Below are positions 1 to 5,456 of a stretch of DNA of 9,193 nt, piece after piece. This DNA is from Phycisphaerales bacterium (GTDB taxonomy: Bacteria > Planctomycetota > Phycisphaerae > Phycisphaerales > UBA1924), in NCBI GenBank assembly GCA_030680655.1, contig JAUXUZ010000292.1:1-9193 (forward strand). The letters are read 5' to 3'. Made by a program: the position numbers and the translations under genes. The notes below the pieces were generated by a model. That model worked only from the letters and a program-made list of their open reading frames with translations, did no database searches and was not told the DNA's origin. Numbering within the stretch: position 1 is the stretch's first letter; each line of letters starts with the position of its first letter.

Positions 1-939
1 CGCCCCTGCGCAGGCGGTGTTGCCGGGGCCGATGACGGCGATGCGCGCGGGGGCGAGGCCCAGCTGCACCGACCAGCCGATCCAGTCGCTGGCGATCCGG
101 CCGACGTCAGCGCGGGCGACCTCGATGGTGCTCTCGCCGGGGTGAGCGTCTGGGGGAGAGGCCTCGTGGGCGGCGCCGGCGAGGCGGAGGCCGGGGCGCG
201 AGGCGGGCTCGCGGGTCTCGTCTTCTCGCGCGCGCTCGGTGTGGAGGTTGATCGTGCCGCCGGCCAGCAGCGTGCCACGCTGCGACCACGACCACGTGAG
301 GAGGCCGGACGGATCGATGGTGACGACAGCGCCGACGGGCTCGCTGGCCGCGACGACACGGTCGTCGCTCTCGCGTTGGTCGGCGGCGGCTGGGTCCCAG
401 GCGAGGGCGAGCGCGTGCCAGATCGAACAGACACGCCGCACGACGATGTCACGCTTGTCGAGCTCGTCGAGCAGCACACGAACGGGCAGGTCGGCGACGG
501 TGACCAGCGCCAGGCGCTGGCGTGCTGTCACGGGCTCGGCAACGGTCACGTCGGCGAGACCCTGCACGGAGGTGTCAGTTCCGGGCGCGGACTCGGCGAG
601 CCAGGAGAGCGCCACCCCGCCCTCTTCATCTGACCCAGTCGCGATGGCGTCGCGGACGGTGGCGCGGATCGCGGCCTCGTCGGCGCTGGGCGTGGCGAGC
701 CACTGGCAGGTTGACCCCTGCGCATCGAGCACGACGGTGAGCTGGCCCGGGCCCGGCGCATTCTTGAGCTGCTCGGCCGTCCACTCGGCGGCCGCGGCGA
801 TCGTTGCGAGCGGGTCTTCGGCCGTCCGCTTGGCGTGCGGGGCCTGCCACGATGCCGTCCCGCGGAGGTGGAACAGGCGCAGGCCCGTGATGGCCCCGCC
901 GGCGCAGTCGCGATTGACAAAGAGGGCCGCGGCCGTCAC
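1..939 (-). CDS. PilM/GspL-like actin-fold assembly protein, partial (3' end beyond left edge)
   Basis: An uninterrupted 313-codon reading frame runs from a GTG at 939-937 to base 1 and continues past the edge. The GTG overlaps the TGA of the upstream gspC-like gene in a GTGA junction, so translation is probably coupled; a weak GAAGGG lies about 6 nt upstream. There is no signal peptide or membrane segment, so the visible part looks cytoplasmic. Segments resemble the second half of PilM/GspL actin-like domains: a VTVADLPVRVLLDEL helix region (residues 147-160) followed by a hydrophobic WHALALAW stretch (174-181), a strand pair around VGAVVTIDPSGLLTW (202-216) and RGTLLAGGTI (221-230), and near the edge ARIAVIGPGN (298-307), like the 'ivl.GGg' strand of these proteins. 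I see no clear phosphate-binding loop near the N-terminus. In T2SS and T4P, such proteins recruit the GspE/PilB ATPase. The reading frame is well supported; the family assignment rests on pattern and operon position and is moderate. Confidence 0.66.
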   Translation of the reverse strand, partial: MTAAALFVNRDCAGGAITGLRLFHLRGTASWQAPHAKRTAEDPLATIAAAAEWTAEQLKNAPGPGQLTVVLDAQGSTCQWLATPSADEAAIRATVRDAIATGSDEEGGVALSWLAESAPGTDTSVQGLADVTVAEPVTARQRLALVTVADLPVRVLLDELDKRDIVVRRVCSIWHALALAWDPAAADQRESDDRVVAASEPVGAVVTIDPSGLLTWSWSQRGTLLAGGTINLHTERAREDETREPASRPGLRLAGAAHEASPPDAHPGESTIEVARADVGRIASDWIGWSVQLGLAPARIAVIGPGNTACAGA

Positions 940-1706
940 TTCGAGCCCTTCTCGCCCTTTTCGAGCTTCTCGTACTTCGCGGCTTCTTCGGAATCGGGGT
1001 CGAACTGGGCCGCGGCCTTGTCGTCGCCGCGTGCCCTTGCCTCTTTGAAGCGTTCGGCGTTCCGCTGTGCGCGGGCGGCGGCGCTGGGGTCGCCGTTCTG
1101 GAGCGTCATGCCGGGCTGAGCGCCCGGCGACACGGAGCGGGCGCCGGGGTGGGCGTTCGCGTTGTTGCGTGCCGCGACCGATGCGGGGTCCAGGAGCGTC
1201 AGCGCGGGGCGCTGGCGCGGGGCGAGGTCGATCGTGGTCTCGACTTCTCCCTGCTTGACCTTGATGAACTGCTTGTCGATCTGGACGATCTCGATCTCGC
1301 CGATCCGCTGGCCCTCGGCGAGCAGCTGCTGCTTCTCGCCGACGGTGACGATGGCCCGCTTGTACGAGCTTGACATGATCGCGCCGAGGTAGCGCCACGC
1401 GTCGAGCCCGGCCGGCGCGGCGGCAACCGGCTGCTCGGGCGCGACGGGCTCGACCGGGACGGGCTGGTTTTTCACCGGCCCGGCGACGGCGTTGATGGCG
1501 GCGGCGAGCATGGTGGTGTCGATCTCGACCGCAGGAGCCGCGGGCTCGGGCGGCTTGGCCGCCACCGGCGACGCGTCGGCCGGGTCGGGTGCCTCAGCGT
1601 GCGTTGCGCCCAGCGGAGCGAACGCGGCGACGGCCGCGCCGAGGACGAACACGGCCGCGATGGCCTGGACTCTGCGTGTGATCGATCGGGCTTTGGCGCG
1701 GTCCAT
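936..1706 (-). CDS. GspC/PilP-like periplasmic connector protein
   Basis: The protein has 256 residues. The N-terminus is a basic stretch (RAKARSITRR) followed by a hydrophobic segment (about 14-34) ending in THA-EA at 35-39; this is either a cleavable Sec signal or a single membrane anchor. A Pro/Ala/Glu-rich linker follows (about 38-100). A compact domain at about 104-163 then contains WRYLGAIMSSSYKRAIVTVG and the strand-rich GEIEIVQIDKQFIKVKQGE, which resembles the HR domain of GspC and the beta domain of PilP that contact the secretin. The C-terminal third is low-complexity and ends in a charged, Lys/Glu-rich probable helix (239-256). The ATG at 1706 is the first possible start after the gspK stop in this frame; no ATG, GTG or TTG lies further upstream, and the ribosome-binding site is poor. 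Its stop overlaps the start of the PilM/GspL-like gene. By analogy it links the inner-membrane platform to the outer-membrane channel. GspC and PilP cannot be told apart here. Confidence 0.7.
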   Translation of the reverse strand: MDRAKARSITRRVQAIAAVFVLGAAVAAFAPLGATHAEAPDPADASPVAAKPPEPAAPAVEIDTTMLAAAINAVAGPVKNQPVPVEPVAPEQPVAAAPAGLDAWRYLGAIMSSSYKRAIVTVGEKQQLLAEGQRIGEIEIVQIDKQFIKVKQGEVETTIDLAPRQRPALTLLDPASVAARNNANAHPGARSVSPGAQPGMTLQNGDPSAAARAQRNAERFKEARARGDDKAAAQFDPDSEEAAKYEKLEKGEKGSK

Positions 1707-1717
1707 ACGGGGGTCCC

Positions 1718-1777
1718 GGTGGGGCGTGGACTGGTGGGGCGTGGACTGGTAGGGCGTGGACTGGTAGGGCGTGGACG
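1718..1777 (-). repeat. Four tandem copies of a 15-bp unit in the 5' leader of the gspC-like gene
   Basis: On the plus strand the unit is GGTRGGGCGTGGACT, present four times head to tail. The first two copies have G and the last two have A at the fourth position, and the final base of copy four differs. The array ends 11 nt upstream of the ATG at 1706. It lies in the 210-nt gap after the gspK stop, the second-longest gap in the cluster. Read in the frame of the gspC-like gene the unit would spell the pentapeptide YPTSQ or HPTSQ, but no start codon precedes it in that frame. The rest of the gap (1778-1916) shows no recognisable gene or promoter. Confidence 0.9.
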
Positions 1778-1916
1778 GGGAAGGTACGTCTATCGGCGGT
1801 GCACGTCTTGCTTCCGCAACGAGCGGGGGAGGGGTTTCACCGCCGTGCGACTCGACGGCAGATTGTTGGAGCGTCGGGCCTTGAGCACGCGCGAGGAGTG
1901 GAATTCGCTCCCGGCG

Positions 1917-2756
1917 TTACCGCGCCGCCGCATCGGCGGCGGCGAACCGGAAGCCCAGGAGTCCTTCTTTGGGGACCGGCCCCCAGATGATGGGGACCCA
2001 CGCGCTGGAGGATGCACCGACGCCGGGCTTGAGGCCGCCCTGCATGATGCCCCCCTGGTCGAAAATGGCCTTGTCGTTGCGGTCAAAGACGGTCGCCTGG
2101 ATCCACCACAGCTGGGGCTCGAGGCTGATCATGGCCTCGAAGAGCTCGGTGTTCTCAGGCTTCACCTGGGCAGTAGAGAGGATGGTGCGAAACTGCGGGG
2201 TCGTGATGTCGGCGGTTGTGCGCGCATCAACCACCGCGGTCGCGAAGGCGTCGGCGTCGCAGGAGGGGTCAACCGCCTCGGCCAGGGCCGCCAAGACCGG
2301 GCGGGGGGCGTTGTGGATCGAGACGCGCGGCGGCCCGGACGCCCGGATATAGCGCTCGTCGGTGAGGCCCTGCTCCATCAGGCGCACCGCGGCAGCGCGC
2401 AGGACGTTGAGGCGGATCGAGTCTTTGGGGTCGGCCGACGCGACGACCGAGCCGCCCGCGTCGAGCATGCGGACCTTGAGGGTGAGGCCGTCGTCGAGGG
2501 CCATGTCGAAGGCGACGATGCCGCCGGCGAGGGGGACATCGCGGTTGCGGCGCGAGACCTGCAACACCACAGTCACGGTGTCGCGGAGACCGGACTGGAA
2601 ATGGTGGGAGACGTAGTTGTCGCTCTGGCGGTTGGCGTAGATCATCGACGCGCCGCGCCGTGTGAAGAGGATGACCATGGCCACACCCGCCACGAGGGCG
2701 AGGATCATCACCAGCGGCAGGACGAAGCCGGGTTGTCTGGTGCGCTTGCGGGTCAT
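1917..2756 (-). CDS. gspK: GspK-like minor pseudopilin
   Basis: The protein has 279 residues. It starts with a short basic leader (MTRKRTRQPG) and a prepilin-type cleavage site G10|F11, followed by the hydrophobic helix FVLPLVMILALVAGVAMVIL. Position +5 of the mature protein is Leu rather than Glu, which is characteristic of GspK, the tip pseudopilin that lacks the conserved Glu5. The stretch RVSIHNAPRPVLAALAEA (144-161), followed by a helical region ending near PQFRTILS (187-194), matches the 'vNiNtA...vL..L' SAM-like domain of GspK. The length is close to the usual 300-330 residues, slightly short. In known T2SS, GspK caps the pseudopilus together with GspI and GspJ, and the two preceding genes here are I- and J-like. 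It begins 38 nt after the gspJ-like stop with no good Shine-Dalgarno. Its TAA stop is in the same frame as the following gspC-like gene. Confidence 0.83.
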   Translation of the reverse strand: MTRKRTRQPGFVLPLVMILALVAGVAMVILFTRRGASMIYANRQSDNYVSHHFQSGLRDTVTVVLQVSRRNRDVPLAGGIVAFDMALDDGLTLKVRMLDAGGSVVASADPKDSIRLNVLRAAAVRLMEQGLTDERYIRASGPPRVSIHNAPRPVLAALAEAVDPSCDADAFATAVVDARTTADITTPQFRTILSTAQVKPENTELFEAMISLEPQLWWIQATVFDRNDKAIFDQGGIMQGGLKPGVGASSSAWVPIIWGPVPKEGLLGFRFAAADAAAR

Positions 2757-2794
2757 GGTTGGCTTCGGTCAATAGAACGGGCGTCGGCAAACAC

Positions 2795-3961
2795 TCAGTC
2801 GCCGGTGTTGCCGTCGCGCTCGGCCAGGCGGCGGTAGAACTCGGCGATGAGCTGACTGATGCTCATGTTGGCGAGGGGGTTGCCGCTCGCGGTGCCGCCA
2901 CCAGCAGCGCCACCCGAGGACGACCCTGAACCGGACGATGCGCCAGACGAAGAGCCGCCCGAAGAGCCGCCCGAAGAGCCGGAGCCGGCGGACGCCGAGC
3001 CGCCCGAGCCCGCGGAAGCGGAGCCCGACCCGCTGCTGCTGCCGGAACTGGCGGTGCCGCGCCCCGACAATGCACCCGAGGAGTTCGTGCCGCCCGAGGC
3101 GGCGCGGGCAGAGTCACCCCCGGCGGCGGAGGCACCGGCGATCGTGCGGTAGCGCTCGACGACGGCGGCGGGGAGGTCGGCATCGGCCTGGTTCTCGCCG
3201 GGCTCCATGCCTGTTGAGCCGGAGACCTCGAACATCCACTGCGCCTTGGTGCCGTCGATGGTGGTGACCTGCACCTCGACGTAGGCGGGGATCTGGCTCC
3301 AATCGGTGAACGAGGCGGTGCGCATCTTCTCGAGCTGCTTCTGCTCGTTGGTCTTGGCGAAGCGGAAGGCGAGCTCGTTGATGCTGTCGGCCACCTTCAC
3401 CTGCGCATCGGTGTTGGGCTCGTCGAGGCCGACCTGGTAGGGCACCCACCAGAGCTCGATCGGTGCCGCCTCGCCGCTGCGCAGGGTTGAGACGGTGACC
3501 GGTCGGCGCATCTCGAACAGGCCGCGCACCGGCTGGTAGCGGCTGATGGGGTCGGCCGGGCGCCCGGCGACGAGCCCCATGATCGGCGGCTGGCTGAGGG
3601 TGACCTCCAGGCGCTGCAGGCCGTCGCTCGACTCGGTGAGCGCAACGCGCGTGCGGGGCGGCTCGAGCGGGTCGGGCGTGCCGGCGGGGCGGCGCTTGGG
3701 CAGGTCCAGCAGCACCGTGCGCATGGTGCGCTGCAGCGTGCGGTGGAGGCGCGACATCGACTCGATCGAGGCCGTGCGCTGGTTGCTGCGCTTGTCGGCA
3801 CGCTGGATCGCCGCGAAAAGACCGATGCACGCGCCGGCGACGATCACGCCCAGCGCTGCGGCCATGAGCACCTCGATAAGCGTGAACCCGCGCCCGCTGC
3901 GCCGGACGGCCCGCCTGGTGACCTTGATCCTGGCGGCCTTGATAGTGGTGGGTGCGTTCAT
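2795..3961 (-). CDS. GspJ-like minor pseudopilin with long Ser/Gly-rich C-terminal linker
   Basis: The protein has 388 residues, against about 200 for typical GspJ. A long basic leader ends at G25|F26 with the canonical motif GFTLIEVLMAA (Glu at +5, residue 30), followed by the transmembrane helix (about 26-52). The middle carries GspJ-like features: a helix with SMSRLHRTLQRTMRTVL (68-84), then INELAFRF (194-201), FTDWSQ (218-223) and IPAYVEVQV (224-232), like the 'l.fry...W...W......lP..v.v.l' pattern of GspJ. Residues about 277-360 are almost entirely Ser, Gly and Ala. The chain ends in a well-formed amphipathic segment, NPLANMSISQLIAEFYRRLA (361-380). The start codon lies 3 nt after the gspI-like stop and in the same frame, with no Shine-Dalgarno, so translational coupling is likely. 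Assignment to J over H rests on gene order and the middle-domain pattern. Confidence 0.8.
   Translation of the reverse strand: MNAPTTIKAARIKVTRRAVRRSGRGFTLIEVLMAAALGVIVAGACIGLFAAIQRADKRSNQRTASIESMSRLHRTLQRTMRTVLLDLPKRRPAGTPDPLEPPRTRVALTESSDGLQRLEVTLSQPPIMGLVAGRPADPISRYQPVRGLFEMRRPVTVSTLRSGEAAPIELWWVPYQVGLDEPNTDAQVKVADSINELAFRFAKTNEQKQLEKMRTASFTDWSQIPAYVEVQVTTIDGTKAQWMFEVSGSTGMEPGENQADADLPAAVVERYRTIAGASAAGGDSARAASGGTNSSGALSGRGTASSGSSSGSGSASAGSGGSASAGSGSSGGSSGGSSSGASSGSGSSSGGAAGGGTASGNPLANMSISQLIAEFYRRLAERDGNTGD
2882..3133 (-). repeat. Low-complexity Ser/Gly/Ala-coding tract within the gspJ-like gene
   Basis: These bases encode residues 277-360 of the GspJ-like protein, a linker made nearly entirely of Gly, Ser and Ala. 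It includes short iterated blocks such as SASAGSGGSASAGSG and GGSSGGSSSG. At DNA level it consists of near-repeats built on codons for Gly, Ser and Ala. It separates the pseudopilin domain from a short C-terminal helix, and such tracts are usually flexible and prone to length change by replication slippage. Confidence 0.88.
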
Positions 3962-3964
3962 GGG

Positions 3965-4747
3965 TTACTGGTTGCGGTTGCCGGTGTTGCGTGAGCCGCT
4001 GAACATGTCGTCTGATCCGACGGGCTTGGGACCGCCGGTTGCCCTGCCAGCGCCGGAAACCTCGCCCGCCCCACCCCCCCCACCGCCCGCGGTCGCGGGC
4101 CGGTTGGCGTTGTTGCTGCCCGAGCCCGCGCTGCCGTTGCGGGCAGCATCAGGATTCGTGCGCGAGGTGGTGCCCCCCTCGGTGAGCGCCAGCATCATCT
4201 CGAGCATGCGCGCAGGGTCGGAGGCGAGGCGGACCATCATGTCGGGGTTGCGGTAGATAACACTCAGCGGGTGGTAGACGCGGGTGAGCGTGCAGATGCG
4301 GTCGCCGTGGGCGAAGCCGCCCATGCCGTCGGGCACGCCGGCGTAGACCGACACGGACAGGAGCACGAGCTTGTCGATGGTCTTGCTGCCGGGCCCCTCG
4401 GCGGGTTTGGCGATCACGCTCTGCTCGGGCATATCGAGTTGCACCGGCGACACGCGGAGCACCCAGCGGTAGGTGCCGCGGCCCTGCATCACCTGCGACT
4501 CAGGGTTGGGCATGGCGTCTTTGTCGTCGAGGTACTGCAGCAGCAACCGGTTGGCGAGCTCAAGCCCCTCGAGCTTCTGCTGGTTGCGCGCATCGGCCGA
4601 GATCACGGTGGTGATGCCGCCGACCACAGCGCTGGCGATGATCGCCAGCAGCATGCTCGCCATGATGACCTCAACCAGCGAGAACGCGCGGCGGCGCTTG
4701 CGCTTGTCGCTGCGGGCCGCGGGCTGGCTGGTCCTGGCGTTGGTCAT
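3965..4747 (-). CDS. GspI-like minor pseudopilin with Gly/Asn-rich C-terminal tail
   Basis: The protein has 260 residues, about twice the usual GspI. A highly basic leader (SDKRKRRR) precedes the prepilin-type site A21|F22 with FSLVEVIMASMLLAI; Glu is at +5 (residue 26), but position -1 is Ala instead of Gly. GspI-like features follow: a helix with QQKLEGLELANRLLLQYL (56-73) and then GRGTYRWVLRVSP (89-101), comparable to the 'A..iA.n.l.....G...G...W...v.p' pattern of GspI. Residues 191-260 form a low-complexity tail rich in Gly, Ser, Asn and Thr, including GGGGGG at 221-226. The ATG at 4747 is preferred over an in-frame upstream ATG at 4858 because that one would overlap the end of gspG and add an Arg-rich prefix unlike a pilin leader. 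It starts 28 nt after the gspG stop. Its stop and the next start are 3 nt apart. Confidence 0.78.
   Translation of the reverse strand: MTNARTSQPAARSDKRKRRRAFSLVEVIMASMLLAIIASAVVGGITTVISADARNQQKLEGLELANRLLLQYLDDKDAMPNPESQVMQGRGTYRWVLRVSPVQLDMPEQSVIAKPAEGPGSKTIDKLVLLSVSVYAGVPDGMGGFAHGDRICTLTRVYHPLSVIYRNPDMMVRLASDPARMLEMMLALTEGGTTSRTNPDAARNGSAGSGSNNANRPATAGGGGGGAGEVSGAGRATGGPKPVGSDDMFSGSRNTGNRNQ
4074..4081 (-). repeat. G8 homopolymer (C8 on the plus strand) in the gspI-like tail
   Basis: Eight consecutive G residues on the coding strand lie inside the codons for the hexaglycine of the GspI-like tail. Loss of one G would move translation into a frame that ends at a TGA overlapping the gspJ-like start codon (ATGA). 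Gain of one G would remove the stop and read into gspJ out of frame. The length is at the lower limit for known slippage tracts. Confidence 0.9.
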
Positions 4748-4775
4748 GGAAGGGCTCGAAGCGAACGAGTGGAGG

Positions 4776-5228
4776 TCAGGGGATCGCCGTCGTCGGCGCC
4801 GCGTCGGCGTTCTCGATGATCCAGATGTTGAGGTTGCCCGGCGTGCCCCACTGCGCATCGTCGCCCATGCTCATCAGGTCGTAGGGCTGGTCGGGGTTGC
4901 CGCTGGTGCCGGGGTACATGTAGCGGAAGGGACGCTTCCACGCGTCGAGGGGCACCTTCTCCAGCGTCTTGGTCGCCACCAGCGGCTGCAGGCCCATCTC
5001 GGTCGGCGGCAGCGAACCGAACTCGGTTGAGTAGCTCGCCAGCGCGCTCTTGATCTGCTTCATGATCGCGATGGTGGCGCCGGTCTTGGCCTTCTTGCCC
5101 GCGCCGGCGAGGTTGACGATCACCACGCTCATCAGGATTCCCATGATCACCACCACGAGCATGAGCTCAAGGAGCGAGAAACCGGCGGCGCGGCGGGAAC
5201 GGCTGAGCGGGCGGGAACGCTTGAGCAT
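4776..5228 (-). CDS. gspG: GspG-like major pseudopilin
   Basis: The protein has 150 residues, normal for GspG. A short basic leader (MLKRSRPLSRSRRAAG) is followed by the prepilin peptidase site G16|F17 with FSLLELMLVVVIMGILMSVV (Glu at +5, residue 21). Further family marks are KTGATIAIMKQIKSALASY (48-66), GSLPPTEMGLQPLV (71-84), which matches the 'yPt...GL..Lv' element, and DAWKRPFRY (95-103), which matches 'D.WG.P..Y'. The segment with PYDLMSMGDD and LNIWIIEN (115-140) corresponds to the C-terminal calcium-binding loop of GspG, although the usual Gly-Gly is partly lost. GspG subunits form the shaft of the T2SS pseudopilus. The ATG at 5228 is preceded by GGAGA at 6-nt spacing, the best ribosome-binding site in the cluster, as expected for the most abundant subunit. 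An upstream in-frame ATG (5438) would place 70 non-pilin residues before the leader and is unlikely. Confidence 0.93.
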   Translation of the reverse strand: MLKRSRPLSRSRRAAGFSLLELMLVVVIMGILMSVVIVNLAGAGKKAKTGATIAIMKQIKSALASYSTEFGSLPPTEMGLQPLVATKTLEKVPLDAWKRPFRYMYPGTSGNPDQPYDLMSMGDDAQWGTPGNLNIWIIENADAAPTTAIP

Positions 5229-5234
5229 TGAGAA

Positions 5235-5239
5235 TCTCC
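5235..5239 (-). promoter_or_regulatory. Shine-Dalgarno sequence of gspG
   Basis: GGAGA on the minus strand lies 6 nt before the ATG at 5228. It settles the choice of the short gspG start. It is the only strong ribosome-binding site seen among the seven minus-strand genes. Confidence 0.8.
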
Positions 5240-5254
5240 GATTGGGCTGGGCTT

Positions 5255-5270
5255 CACCCCGAACGGGGCG
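5255..5270 (-). promoter_or_regulatory. Hairpin with GTTC loop in the gspG leader
   Basis: On the minus strand CGCCCC and GGGGTG flank a GTTC loop, giving six pairs including one G-U. The structure ends about 16 nt before the gspG Shine-Dalgarno. Its position suggests a role in translation or mRNA stability, but this is inference from the inverted repeat alone. Confidence 0.4.
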
Positions 5271-5363
5271 GCCGAGGGTGCTTTCGTGCGGGACCGGCGA
5301 ATCGTTGCAATACGGGGTGAAAAGATGCACGGCGGAAGTCGAATCGTAGTGAACGGGCGGCGT

Positions 5364-5383
5364 TGCGGCCCGCGAAGGCCGCA
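5364..5383 (-). promoter_or_regulatory. Seven-bp perfect inverted repeat in the gspF-gspG gap
   Basis: TGCGGCC and GGCCGCA flank a six-base loop, TTCGCG, on the minus strand. It is GC-rich with no following T-run, so it is not a standard intrinsic terminator. It could be an RNA processing or stabilising structure separating gspF and gspG messages, or a protein-binding palindrome. Confidence 0.45.
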
Positions 5384-5434
5384 CGATCGGAAGTTTGCGA
5401 GCACTCACTTGCGCGCACCCACCCCGATAATGCG

Positions 5435-5453
5435 CCAAACAACCGCGGCGCGG
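5435..5453 (-). terminator. Weak terminator-like or attenuator element after gspF
   Basis: Immediately after the gspF stop, the minus strand reads CCGCGCCGCGG and then TTGTTTGG. This allows a four-pair GC stem (CCGC/GCGG) followed by a short T-rich run. The stem is short and the T-run is interrupted, so it would at most terminate partially. It would fit reduced transcription between gspF and gspG, but no replacement promoter for gspG was recognised. Confidence 0.25.
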
Positions 5454-5456
5454 AGA

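Noticed and set aside
239..1048. Plus-strand Ser/Arg-rich open frame
   Set aside because: It is antisense to the PilM/GspL-like and gspC-like genes and has the composition expected of a shadow frame in GC-rich DNA.
1599..2837. Long plus-strand open frame of 412 codons
   Set aside because: It lies antisense to the gspK-like gene and its downstream gap. Its protein has no recognisable domain, and the minus strand carries a clear pseudopilin.
2859..3152. Plus-strand open frame encoding a Pro/Glu/Asp-rich protein
   Set aside because: Its composition is the direct antisense reflection of the Ser/Gly linker codons of the gspJ-like gene.
4748..4858. N-terminal extension of the gspI-like gene from the ATG at 4858
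   Set aside because: It overlaps the end of gspG and gives an Arg-rich prefix unlike a pilin leader.
5229..5438. N-terminal extension of gspG from the ATG at 5438
   Set aside because: It would put 70 residues before the prepilin leader, and the ATG at 5228 has a strong Shine-Dalgarno.
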